Shown here: one piece after another, positions 1 to 7,325 of the stretch
Layout of the letters: each line of letters opens with the position of its first letter
Position numbering within the stretch: position 1 is the first letter of the stretch
Assembly: GCA_035512595.1 (NCBI GenBank)
Contig: DATKDU010000485.1
Span: 1-19,456 of the forward strand
Direction of reading: 5' to 3'
Source: DATKDU01 sp035512595
GTDB taxonomy: Bacteria > Planctomycetota > Planctomycetia > Pirellulales > Pirellulaceae
Length of the DNA: 19,456 nt
Notes under the pieces: model-generated
What the model was told of the DNA's origin: nothing
The model's database searches: none
The model's input: the letters and a program-made list of their open reading frames with translations, nothing else
Position numbers and translations under genes: made by a program

Positions 1-393
1 CAGACGCAGTACCTTTTGAAGAGCGGCGACGAAGCCATTAAGCCATGGATCGTGCGGCTATTGGGAAATGTCGGCCGGGCGAGCGAAGCCCAGATGACGA
101 CGATTGACAAGCTGGCCGCGGAGGGTTCGCCCGACGTGAAGCTCCAGATCGCGATCGCGGCCAAGAAGATTCACGGCGTCGATCCGCTGCCGCTGCTGGT
201 GAAAGTCGCGGCGACCTGCGGCGACGATAAGCTGATCCCGCACATCGTCTGGCAGAATTTGCACCAGCTGCTGGAGACGCGCTCGGACGATTTCCTGAAG
301 GAAGTGAAGAAGTACGACCTGCAGAAGTCGCCGGGGCTGAAGGCGCTCATGCCGCGGGTAACGGAGCGGATTCTGGCGGCAAAGAGGAGGTAG
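1..393 (+). CDS. C-terminal part of a PVC-type HEAT-repeat protein (5' end outside window)
   Basis: The frame is open from base 1 and stops at TAG 391-393, so only the last 130 residues are visible. They read as amphipathic helical repeats of HEAT/armadillo type (for example SPDVKLQIAIAAKKIHG and DKLIPHIVWQNLHQLLE), ending LKALMPRVTERILAAKRR. From memory of the family, such stretches sit in the middle of large planctomycete proteins that run from a membrane-bound dehydrogenase domain (TIGR02604) through HEAT-like repeats to a C-terminal c-type heme domain (TIGR02603). Here the protein ends before the heme domain, and the next gene, 207 bp on and in the same reading frame, begins where the missing part would start. 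The likely setting is the periplasm. I infer a split or truncated large dehydrogenase; the N-terminal domain is not visible. Confidence 0.75.
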   Translation, partial: QTQYLLKSGDEAIKPWIVRLLGNVGRASEAQMTTIDKLAAEGSPDVKLQIAIAAKKIHGVDPLPLLVKVAATCGDDKLIPHIVWQNLHQLLETRSDDFLKEVKKYDLQKSPGLKALMPRVTERILAAKRR

Positions 394-474
394 GCGCGAA
401 CAGGGCGGCGGAGTGTCAGACCTTTGCGCGCCGCACTCCCGCTTCCCATTTACAAAGCGCCTAGTTTTTTGACA

Positions 475-530
475 CAGAGGCACAAAGGCACAGAGGACAC
501 TCGCTGCTTTGTGCCTCTGCCCCTCTGTGC
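475..530. repeat. Inverted repeat of CACAGAGG/CACAAAGG type between the two halves of the heme protein
   Basis: CAGAGGCACAAA (475-486) is the exact reverse complement of TTTGTGCCTCTG (508-519), giving a 12-bp stem with a 21-nt loop. A second pairing, GCACAGAGG (489-497) with CCTCTGTGC (522-530), is also possible. The sequence is purine/pyrimidine-skewed low-complexity DNA of a type I remember as dispersed intergenic repeats in many bacterial genomes. It lies in the gap between 393 and 601. No T-run follows, so it is not a classical terminator. Confidence 0.7.
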
Positions 531-588
531 GAAAAGCAATAAGGCTAGGTTGACGGCTGACTCGTGACCTACCGCTAGTTCCGCTGAT

Positions 589-594
589 GAGGAG
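589..594 (+). promoter_or_regulatory. Shine-Dalgarno GAGGAG setting the GTG start at 601
   Basis: GAGGAG lies 6 nt before GTG 601. It supports 601 as a true start and therefore supports two separate proteins rather than a stop codon caused by a sequencing error in one long frame. Confidence 0.55.
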
Positions 595-600
595 TGTGTT

Positions 601-1884
601 GTGGTTCGAACGTGGATGTTGTCGGCACTGCTCGGCGTCGTAGCCATTGGCGTTGTCAGTCGCGCGGACGACGATTCGGACAACCTCGACTCTCTCGTTT
701 CGCTCCTGGAGCTCGTCATCGACGCCGATGCGGACACGGCCCGGCAGTGCTTGGGGACGATTGGCGAAAGGATTCGCACCGGGCAAGTGCCGCCGGCGAC
801 GGTGGCGGCGCTGAAGAAACGGCTGAAGGATCCCCTCGCGAAGATTCTGGACGGGCCGGCCGATGGACCGCTGGCGTCTGATGCGGCACTGCTCGCGGCG
901 GCATGGAAAGACCCCGCGGCACTGAAGATCGTCCGGGGCCTGGCCGAGAAAAACGATTTGCCCGCGGAAAAACGGCAGCTCGCTTTGGAGACGCTCGTGT
1001 TTGCCGGCGATTCGTCGGCATTGGCGACGGCTGAGAAGCTGCTGATGACGAGCAGCAAGGACGCAGTCGCCGCACAGGGAGTCGCGCTGACCGCCTTGTC
1101 ACGGAGCGACGTGCCGCGAGTGGCGGACATCGTGCTCAACGCGTATCCGACTCTCAGCGGCGAAATGCAGCCGCGGGCGATCGAGCTGCTTACGCAGCGT
1201 GCGGCCTGGAGCAAGGCGCTCGTCACGCAGATTGCCGCCCGGAGAATTTCCACGAGCGCCCTCAACGTCAATCAGGTTCGCAAACTCCTGTCGCTGGGGG
1301 ACAAGGAATTGGCCGCCGAGGTGACGAGGCACTGGGGGACGATCCGCGAAGGGCGCGATCCGGCCCGCGAGCAGCTCGTCAAGCAGATGCGCGACATGCT
1401 CGCCAAGACGCCCGGCGATCCGCACCGCGGCATTGCCGTCTTCGCCAAGCTGTGCGGCCAGTGCCACAAGTTTCACGGCGAGGGGCAGGAAGTTGGCCCA
1501 GACATCACGGCTAGCGGCCGGGCGTCGTACGAGCAGCTTCTCTCCAACGTCTTCGATCCCAGCCTGGTGATCGGGGCCTCTTACCAGGCCCGCAGCGTCC
1601 GGACGTTCGATGGCAGGGCCGTGACCGGCCTGCTCGTGGAAGACAGCGAGCAGCGGATCGTGCTCAAGGTCCAAGGCGGCAAGGAAGAGGTGATCGCCCG
1701 CGATGACGTCGAGGCGATGAAGGTCAGCGAGCTGTCGCTGATGCCCGAAGGAATCGAAAAACAGTACACCCCGCAGGAGCTGGCCGACCTGTTCGCCTAC
1801 ATCACGCTCGACAAGCCACCGAGCGATCCCTCCGCGCGGCGGATTCCGGGCACGCCGGTGGTGCCGACGCCGTTAGCAGACTGA
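601..1884 (+). CDS. PVC-type c-type heme-binding protein (TIGR02603-like) with helical-repeat N-terminus
   Basis: A 427-residue protein. Residues 1-22 form a signal peptide (MVRTWMLSALLGVVAIGVVS then RAD), so export to the periplasm is likely. Residues 25-250 are helical HEAT-like repeats. The heme site CGQCH is at residues 285-289, followed by GEGQEVGPDITASGR and NVFDPSLVIGASYQARSV, which are typical of the Pirellula/Verrucomicrobium heme-binding domain. The C-terminus has LMPEGIEKQYTPQELADLFAYITLDKPP. As known for the family, the domain usually closes a large dehydrogenase; it presumably passes electrons in periplasmic sugar or alcohol oxidation. The GTG start is chosen because of GAGGAG at 589-594 and the signal peptide right behind it. 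It appears to be the detached C-terminal half of the protein that ends at 393. The substrate is unknown. Confidence 0.85.
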   Translation: MVRTWMLSALLGVVAIGVVSRADDDSDNLDSLVSLLELVIDADADTARQCLGTIGERIRTGQVPPATVAALKKRLKDPLAKILDGPADGPLASDAALLAAAWKDPAALKIVRGLAEKNDLPAEKRQLALETLVFAGDSSALATAEKLLMTSSKDAVAAQGVALTALSRSDVPRVADIVLNAYPTLSGEMQPRAIELLTQRAAWSKALVTQIAARRISTSALNVNQVRKLLSLGDKELAAEVTRHWGTIREGRDPAREQLVKQMRDMLAKTPGDPHRGIAVFAKLCGQCHKFHGEGQEVGPDITASGRASYEQLLSNVFDPSLVIGASYQARSVRTFDGRAVTGLLVEDSEQRIVLKVQGGKEEVIARDDVEAMKVSELSLMPEGIEKQYTPQELADLFAYITLDKPPSDPSARRIPGTPVVPTPLAD

Positions 1885-1902
1885 CGCCCAAGGGCGTACA
1901 AT
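1873..1902 (+). promoter_or_regulatory. Possible sigma70-type promoter TTAGCA-18-TACAAT
   Basis: TTAGCA (1873-1878) and TACAAT (1897-1902) are separated by 18 bp. They overlap the end of the heme gene and a small palindrome ACGCCC-AA-GGGCGT (1884-1897). It would point at the reading frame starting at 1946 or, before the proposed inversion, at the surface-protein gene. Motif match only; weak. Confidence 0.25.
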
Positions 1903-1945
1903 CGCTTTACGTGCTTGCCTCTGACGCGTCGCCGTATCCTGAGAA

Positions 1946-2263
1946 GTGGCCATGATCCAATACCGTCCACAGCCTGATGCGATCGATCTACACAAGCTGC
2001 ACGGTCAGCTCCTGGACGAGCTTTCGCCAGCCCCACTGGCAGTCCGATCGAAAAACAGGTCGGCAAACGACGAAGTCTCGCACCAACTACTCGCAATTAC
2101 CGCGGATAACCCCATAGAATCGAAGAGCCCTTGGCGACGGGCATTTGCGCGTGGCGGAGCGATCTTCTTCTCCTTGTACCTTGGGGCCGGGGGTAATGAC
2201 GCCCCGGCCGCCAGGGAAGCGATCGAGAATTCCAGGGTCTCGAAACCAGGAAAGGCGACCTGA
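1946..2263 (+). CDS. Doubtful small ORF, possibly cut by the inversion breakpoint
   Basis: It starts GTG 1946 or ATG 1952 and encodes about 105 residues, beginning MIQYRPQPDAIDLHKLHGQL. A short hydrophobic stretch AIFFSLYLGAGG precedes about position 2195. I recognise no family. Beyond 2198 the frame is antisense to the inverted N-terminus of the surface protein, so at most residues 1-84 could be original. Third-position GC is lower than in the surrounding genes. It may be a severed gene start, a 5' leader of the surface-protein gene, or chance. A real product is not certain. Confidence 0.25.
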   Translation: MAMIQYRPQPDAIDLHKLHGQLLDELSPAPLAVRSKNRSANDEVSHQLLAITADNPIESKSPWRRAFARGGAIFFSLYLGAGGNDAPAAREAIENSRVSKPGKAT

Positions 2264-2562
2264 AAGTCAGGTCCGCTGGTCTGCTCCGCGAACTGGAACG
2301 ACGTATTAACCGGGATCGGATCGGACAGGACCACATTCGCGGCGGCGTCCGGCCCGTTGTTGACGATCGTCAGCGTGTAGTTGATAGTGCCGCCCGCCGG
2401 GACCGGGTCGAGGGCGTCGGTCTTGGTGACCGCAAGGTCCGCCGCCAGGAGGGTTCGCGTCTCCAGCGGCTCCAGCGCCAAGCGACGGCTGGCGCGTCCT
2501 TGTCTCTCGGAACGCCGCGCCCGGCGAGTGGACCAGTTACCAAGGGCGGATGAAAACAGACC
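2199..2562 (-). pseudogene. Inverted N-terminal fragment of the LEPR-XLL/DUF11 surface protein
   Basis: Read on the minus strand from 2562, the translation begins GLFSSALGNWSTRRARRS, then RRLALEPLETRTLLAADLAV, then one DUF11 repeat (VTKTDALDPVPAGGTINYTL, NGPDAAANVVLSDPIP, SGPDFQVAF, SIASLAAGAS) and leaves the family pattern at about 2199. The basic stretch followed by LEPLETRTLL is the N-terminal signature of large planctomycete surface proteins (LEPR-XLL type). There is no start codon in place: AAC (2565-2563) precedes GGT CTG TTT. The fragment has no C-terminal part, while the plus-strand gene starting at about 2564 has no N-terminal part. I infer the two are pieces of one gene, separated by inversion of this segment or by misassembly. 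Confidence 0.8.
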
Positions 2563-2563
2563 G

Positions 2564-5410
2564 TTTGACTGGACCCCCGCCGTCGGGGGAACCGGAACGG
2601 TGACCGCGACGATTCCCACGCTCTCGGCCGATGCGACCGCCATCTTCACGCTCGTCGTCCAGGTGGATGCTTCCGCGACCAGTTCGATCAGCAACACGGC
2701 TGTGATTTCGTCCGCGACGACCGATGCCGACCTGGCCAACAACTCCGACACCGAAACGACGACAATCCAGGCCGTGACCGGGGCCGAAGTAGACTTGTCC
2801 GTGACGAAGACCGACAGCCCCGACGCCGTCGTGGCCGGGACCGACCTGACGTACACGTTGACGGTTGCCAACTCCAGCGACAACGACGCGCTCAACGTCG
2901 TCGTCAGCGATTTGATTCCCACGGGGACGACGTTCGTGTCGCTGGCGCAGACCAGCGGACCGGCGTTCACGCTCAGTACGCCCCCGGTGGGAGGCACCGG
3001 CACGGCGACCGCTTCGATCGCCACCCTGGCCGCAGCCAGCAGCGCGACCTTCACGCTGGTCGTGAACGTGAATGCCGACGTGGCGGCCGGCGCAACACTT
3101 TCCAACACGGTCACGGTGGCTACCACCAACGTCGATACGAACCTGGACAACAACACGGACATTGAAATCACGTCAGTCGATGCGCAAACGGACCTGTCGG
3201 TCACGAAAACGGACTCGCCCGACCCGGTCGTGGCGGGGAGCAACCTGACCTACACGGTGACCGTGGTCAACAGCGGCCCCAACGACGCCCAGACGGTGTC
3301 GCTCACCGATGCCGTGCCCGCCGACGCGACCTTTGTTTCGCTTGTCGCGCCGGCCGGCTGGACGGTCTCAACGCCGGCCGTCGGCGGCACGGGGACGGCG
3401 ACTGCCAGTATTGCCACGTTGGCAGCCGGAGCTTCCGCAACGTTCACGTTCATCGTCAACGTCAACTCGACTGCGCCCAGCGGCGGCACGATTTCCAACA
3501 CGGCGACGGTCGCCACGACCACGACCGATGTCAACGCCGCCAACAACACGGACCTCGAAACGACCCAGATCATCACGCAGGCCGACCTGTCGGTGACCAA
3601 AACCGACGCGGCCGAGCCGGTGCAGGCGGGCGCGAACCAGACCTACACGATCGTCGTCACGAACACCGGGCCCAGCGCCGCCGCCAACGTGCAGCTTGCG
3701 GAAGCGGTGCCGGCCAATACGACCTTCGTTTCGCTGACCGCGCCGGCCGGGTGGACAGCCACGACGCCGGCCGTCGGCGGGACCGGCCCGATCACGGCGA
3801 CGATCCCGTCCCTCGCAGCCAACGCCACGGCCACGTTCACCCTCGTGGTTGCCGTCAATGCGGGCGCGACCGGCTCGATCAGCAACACGGCCACGGTAAG
3901 CAGCACGACGACCGACCTGAATTCGGCCAACAACATCGACGTCGAAACGACGGTCGTCCTGCCTCTTCAGGACAGCAACGAAGACTTCGGCGATGCCCCC
4001 GATTCCTATGGGACGCTGCTTGCCTCCGATGGCGCGCGCCACACGCTCGGCTCGGGCCTGTTCCTGGGTGCGTCCGTCGATGCCGATGCCGACGGACAGC
4101 CGAGCATTGACGCTTTAGGGGACGATACCGACCTCGACGGCGACGATGAAGACGGCGTGCTGTTGGCGGCCGGTCTGGTTGCCGGCTCCTGCGCGACGAC
4201 GACCGTGACCGTGTCCGGCGACGGCTTCCTCGATGCCTGGATCGACTTCGACGGCAGCGGCACCTTCGACGAAGACGAGCGGATTGCCGACAGCCTGTTT
4301 GTGACCGCCGGCGACAACGTGTTGGCGTTTGCGACGCCCGTCGATGCGGTGGGGGGGATCACCTATGCCCGCTTCCGCGTCAGCAGCAGCGGCGGCCTCG
4401 GTCCCACGGGCCCGGCCGACGACGGCGAGGTCGAGGACTACATGCTGGAGATCATTGGAATCGAGCCGGGAACAGCGCGTCTGGTGGACGACCCGGACAA
4501 TCCGGGGCAGCGGATCCTGCTGGTGGTCGGGACGAACAACAAGGACCACATCCTGATCGAGCCGCGGCCTAAGCGGACCGACGAATTGCAGATCCGCGTG
4601 AAGAATTCCGGCAAGCTATGGGGAATCTTCAACAACGACTCCATTTCGCGGATCGTGGCCTTGGGCCTGGGGGGGGACGACTTGATCGTCGTGCATCCCA
4701 AGATCACCATTGACGCCGAAATTTGCGGCGGCTCGGGCAACGACAAGCTCTTCGGCGGCGGCGGCGACGACCTGCTCTGGGGTGAAGACGGCAACGACAA
4801 GCTTTACGGCGGCAAGGGGAACGACACGCTGCTGGGAGGGACCGGCAACGATATTTTGTTCGGCGGCCACGGCAACGACCTGCTCCTGGGCGAGGCCGGC
4901 AACGACAAGCTGTACGGTGAGGCAGGGAACGATTCGCTGCTAGGGGGAAGCGGCAACGACTTCCTTTACGGCGGCGCTGGAAACGACATCCTGCAAGGCG
5001 AGGCAGGGAACGACAAGTTGTACGGCGACGCGGGGAACGACATCCTGCTCGGCGGTCTGGGCAACGACGTCCTGCACGGCGGCAGCGGCCGCGACCTCAT
5101 TATTGGCGGCGAAGGACGCGACAAGGTCTACGGCGATGCGGACGACGACATCCTCATCGGCGGCACGACCGATTACGATGCCGACGAAGCGGCTCTCTTG
5201 GAAATCCTGGCCGAATGGAGCAGCGGCGCCAGCTTCGAAAGCCGGATCGCCAACCTGGAACTGTTCCTCAACGACGGAACTGTCTTCGACGACGGCGAGA
5301 TCGACGACCTCAGCGGTGCCGGTGGTCGAGACTGGTATCTGGACTTCGGCGCCAACGACAAGCGGCTCGGCTTTACGAGCAAGGGGAAGTTCGCCGACCG
5401 GCGGAATTAG
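2564..5410 (+). CDS. Large Ca-binding surface protein (DUF11 - GEVED - RTX), N-terminus missing
   Basis: About 948 residues read from 2564 to TAG 5408-5410. The frame is open further upstream (TTG at 2381), but that part is antisense to the inverted N-terminus and is not native protein. In order: the end of one DUF11 repeat (DWTPAVGGTG), three complete DUF11 repeats starting with DLSVTKTD (about 2790, 3190 and 3580), a GEVED domain (EDFGDAPDSYG at 3980 to GEVEDYMLEI at about 4450), a linker, sixteen RTX nonapeptides (4727-5158) and a C-terminal module with TVFDDGEIDDLSGAGGRDW. DUF11 and GEVED are extracellular beta-sandwich modules; RTX repeats bind calcium and assist folding after secretion. 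It is likely a secreted or wall-associated adhesin. As it stands there is no secretion signal or start codon, so the protein is probably not made correctly in this orientation. The stop overlaps the nrfA stop from the other strand. Confidence 0.85.
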   Translation, partial: FDWTPAVGGTGTVTATIPTLSADATAIFTLVVQVDASATSSISNTAVISSATTDADLANNSDTETTTIQAVTGAEVDLSVTKTDSPDAVVAGTDLTYTLTVANSSDNDALNVVVSDLIPTGTTFVSLAQTSGPAFTLSTPPVGGTGTATASIATLAAASSATFTLVVNVNADVAAGATLSNTVTVATTNVDTNLDNNTDIEITSVDAQTDLSVTKTDSPDPVVAGSNLTYTVTVVNSGPNDAQTVSLTDAVPADATFVSLVAPAGWTVSTPAVGGTGTATASIATLAAGASATFTFIVNVNSTAPSGGTISNTATVATTTTDVNAANNTDLETTQIITQADLSVTKTDAAEPVQAGANQTYTIVVTNTGPSAAANVQLAEAVPANTTFVSLTAPAGWTATTPAVGGTGPITATIPSLAANATATFTLVVAVNAGATGSISNTATVSSTTTDLNSANNIDVETTVVLPLQDSNEDFGDAPDSYGTLLASDGARHTLGSGLFLGASVDADADGQPSIDALGDDTDLDGDDEDGVLLAAGLVAGSCATTTVTVSGDGFLDAWIDFDGSGTFDEDERIADSLFVTAGDNVLAFATPVDAVGGITYARFRVSSSGGLGPTGPADDGEVEDYMLEIIGIEPGTARLVDDPDNPGQRILLVVGTNNKDHILIEPRPKRTDELQIRVKNSGKLWGIFNNDSISRIVALGLGGDDLIVVHPKITIDAEICGGSGNDKLFGGGGDDLLWGEDGNDKLYGGKGNDTLLGGTGNDILFGGHGNDLLLGEAGNDKLYGEAGNDSLLGGSGNDFLYGGAGNDILQGEAGNDKLYGDAGNDILLGGLGNDVLHGGSGRDLIIGGEGRDKVYGDADDDILIGGTTDYDADEAALLEILAEWSSGASFESRIANLELFLNDGTVFDDGEIDDLSGAGGRDWYLDFGANDKRLGFTSKGKFADRRN
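2570..3960 (+). repeat. DUF11 tandem repeats in the surface-protein gene
   Basis: One partial and three complete units of about 130 residues, each with the cycle DLSVTKTD..., ...NDA.NV.L.D.(V/I)P..TTFVSL, ...TPAVGGTGTATASIATLAA, ATFTLVV, ISNTATV, and NN.D.ETT. The DNA of the units is similar enough to allow recombination between them, which bears on the missing half-repeat at the inversion junction. Confidence 0.8.
4727..5158 (+). repeat. Sixteen RTX (hemolysin-type) calcium-binding nonapeptides
   Basis: Sixteen consecutive 27-bp units encode G-G-x-G-N-D-x-L-x variants, from GGSGNDKLF to GDADDDILI. Several units use GEAGNDKLY in place of GG. This number is enough for a full parallel beta-roll with calcium bound between turns. 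The last three units diverge (GGSGRDLII, GGEGRDKVY, GDADDDILI), as is usual at the end of such a roll. Confidence 0.9.
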
Positions 5411-6870
5411 TCACTCGGTTGCTCTGAGGACGCAGCCGCTCCCGCCTGCGGACCGGAATCACTGGTCTGCAGCGCGGCTACTTGCGCCTGCCGGGCCAGG
5501 TCGATCGCCTCGGCCAGGATACGGGCGGATTCCTGCGGGGCGTGAAAGCCGAGCGAATTCTCGGCCGCGACGAAGTCCAGCCGCCACTGCGCCTGGCGGT
5601 GGAGCTTGCGGGCCGATTCCAGTGCGCCGTCGCTGGCGCCTGTTTTTTGCGCCGTCTCGATCGCCCGGATGGCCGCGATCACCGCGTCTTCCGCCCGGTC
5701 GAGCAGCCCCTTCGTCCGGTCCTGGATTGCCTCGGCGCGAGCGAGGATCTCGCTCTCGGCGTAGTTGTGGCACTGCTGGCAGGCCCGCGAAATGTTCAAG
5801 AGCGGGCTGCGGACTTGATGGTCGCTGATCTTGATTGCCCCGTCCCGCTTGTACGGCATATGGCAGTCGGCACAGGCCACTCCGCTGCGGGCGTGAATTC
5901 CCTGCGACCACAGCTCGAACTCGGGATGCTGGGCCTTGAGGACCGGCGCACCAGAGATCGCGTGCGTCCAGTCCTTCCAGTCCACCTCGTCGTAGTAGGC
6001 CTCGATCTGCTCGACCTTCAGCCCCTTGTGCCAGGGATAGGTGACCAGCTTCTCCGGCCCCTGGAAGTAGTACTCGACGTGGCACTGCCCGCAGGCCAGC
6101 GAACGCATCTCCTGCCGGCTGGCGTCGCGGTTGGGATCGTATGGCTTCTTCTGGTCCCCTTGCCGCCAGCGCTCGATGCTGGGCAAGTGCGGCACCGGAT
6201 CGTCCGATTTGGCAAGCTCGACAATCCCGCGGAGGAACGCCGGCCGCGTGACGCGGAGGGCGAGCGTCTGGGGATCGTGGCAGTCGAGGCACGTGACGGG
6301 ATGCGTGACGAGCTTCCGCGCCTCGGCATAGGGCAGTGCGCAGACTTCCTCAAACCCCTTTTGCACCGCTTCCCAGCGATGGTCCTCGTCGTTGGGAACG
6401 CCTGCTTTCACCCCCGCTTCGCGATAGGCCACCAGCACGGAAGCATGGCAGTGCAGGCACGCGCCCGGCTGCGGCACTCGGTGCCGCTCAGTCTCGTCCT
6501 GATCCTGGAGCATGAAGGCGTGGCCGCGCTCCTCGCGGTAGTCGATGCTGAAGGCATAGCCGCTGAAGATGTCCCGCCAGCGCGGGTCTTCGTCGAGCTT
6601 TTGAAAGGCCTCCGAGCCGCCGTGCCGCGTCCGCTCGATATCGACCGTGCGGATGTAGCTGTCGTATTGCCGCGGGAAGTTCTTGCCCCACTCGACGGGA
6701 TCGATGGTGTCCTCGGTCAGCTTCGTCAGCTCAAAGGCAACTTGCAGCCCCTCCTGCTTGCGGAGCATGATGTTCTGGTACAAGGCCAGAATGCCGTAGG
6801 CCGCGGCGGCAAACACCAGCGTCAGCAGCAGGTACTTGATCCACGGCGTGCGGCGGGGTCGGTCGTTCAT
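5407..6870 (-). CDS. nrfA: Pentaheme cytochrome c nitrite reductase (ammonia-forming)
   Basis: NrfA reduces nitrite to ammonium with six electrons on the outer face of the cytoplasmic membrane. The 487-residue protein has an N-terminal membrane anchor (about residues 12-31) and five heme motifs: CLHCH 138-142, CLDCH 194-198, CGQCH 260-264, CADCH 333-337 and CQQCH 364-368. Active-site and calcium-site features of the family are present: CGQCHVEYYF, PWHKGLKVEQIEAYYD, DWTHAISGAPVLKAQHPE, and CADCHMPYKRDG. The first heme has His in place of the Lys of the classical CxxCK site, as in the known CxxCH branch of NrfA. The start ATG 6870-6868 is chosen because it shares its A with the TGA of nrfH (TGATG), giving translational coupling; an upstream in-frame ATG would overlap nrfH by about 45 bp. 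The C-terminal tail beyond about residue 470 is low-complexity. Confidence 0.96.
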   Translation of the reverse strand: MNDRPRRTPWIKYLLLTLVFAAAAYGILALYQNIMLRKQEGLQVAFELTKLTEDTIDPVEWGKNFPRQYDSYIRTVDIERTRHGGSEAFQKLDEDPRWRDIFSGYAFSIDYREERGHAFMLQDQDETERHRVPQPGACLHCHASVLVAYREAGVKAGVPNDEDHRWEAVQKGFEEVCALPYAEARKLVTHPVTCLDCHDPQTLALRVTRPAFLRGIVELAKSDDPVPHLPSIERWRQGDQKKPYDPNRDASRQEMRSLACGQCHVEYYFQGPEKLVTYPWHKGLKVEQIEAYYDEVDWKDWTHAISGAPVLKAQHPEFELWSQGIHARSGVACADCHMPYKRDGAIKISDHQVRSPLLNISRACQQCHNYAESEILARAEAIQDRTKGLLDRAEDAVIAAIRAIETAQKTGASDGALESARKLHRQAQWRLDFVAAENSLGFHAPQESARILAEAIDLARQAQVAALQTSDSGPQAGAAASSEQPSD

Positions 6871-7325
6871 CAGGGTCGTGCTCCGTGTCCGATGTGGGCG
6901 TGGCAACGGGCGCAATCGGCAAAGTGGCCGTGCCCGGCCAGCTCGCTAACCAGGGATTCGTGGCAGCGGATGCAATTGTGCTCGACGATCGACAGGCTGC
7001 TGTCCTTGATCCGGATCGGCTCGTGGAAATCCTGGAACGTAAAACCCCAGGAATGGCGAAAGCCGTGTTCTACCTTGGTCAGGTACTTGCCGACGAGGTC
7101 GTGCGGCACGTGGCAGTCGTTGCAGGTCGCCACTGCGTGATGCGTGCTCTTTCGCCAGCCGTCGAACTGGTCCCGCATGATGTGGCAGTTGACGCAGGCC
7201 TGCGGATTGTTCGACAGGTAGCTCGTTCCCTCGGCGTAGTTGAACGTAAAACTCCCCAGGCCGAGCAGAATGCCGACGCCTGCGGCCAGGACGATGCCGA
7301 ACGTGGTCAGGCGCGTGCGCGACAT
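6870..7325 (-). CDS. nrfH: Tetraheme NapC/NirT-type quinol dehydrogenase, NrfA partner
   Basis: A 151-residue protein. NrfH anchors NrfA in the membrane and takes electrons from menaquinol. Residues 5-27 form one transmembrane helix (TFGIVLAAGVGILLGLGSF). Four heme motifs follow: CVNCH 44-48, CNDCH 68-72, CIRCH 118-122 and CARCH 138-142. The first is CVNCHIM, matching the CxxCHxM pattern in which Met is the axial ligand of heme 1 in NrfH. The start ATG 7325 has a weak GGGA upstream. The gene overlaps nrfA by one base, so both are made from one transcript. Length is normal for NrfH. Confidence 0.95.
   Translation of the reverse strand: MSRTRLTTFGIVLAAGVGILLGLGSFTFNYAEGTSYLSNNPQACVNCHIMRDQFDGWRKSTHHAVATCNDCHVPHDLVGKYLTKVEHGFRHSWGFTFQDFHEPIRIKDSSLSIVEHNCIRCHESLVSELAGHGHFADCARCHAHIGHGARP

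Noticed and set aside
1884..1897. Terminator after the heme-binding gene
   Set aside because: The palindrome ACGCCC-AA-GGGCGT has almost no loop and no T-run.
2183..2589. Site-specific recombinase target (inverted repeats of an invertible switch)
   Set aside because: Only a 6-bp word (CGGGGG) is shared in inverted orientation by the two edges, and no recombinase gene is in the window; too little to call recombination sites.
2563..3243. Upstream part of a long minus-strand ORF that runs into the inverted N-terminus
   Set aside because: It is antisense to the DUF11 repeats (Val/Thr/Ala-rich mirror translation). Only the part from 2562 down is real protein sequence.
5482..7140. Plus-strand ORF of 552 residues over nrfA and nrfH
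   Set aside because: It is a shadow of the two heme proteins on the minus strand; the translation is Leu/Arg-rich and resembles nothing.
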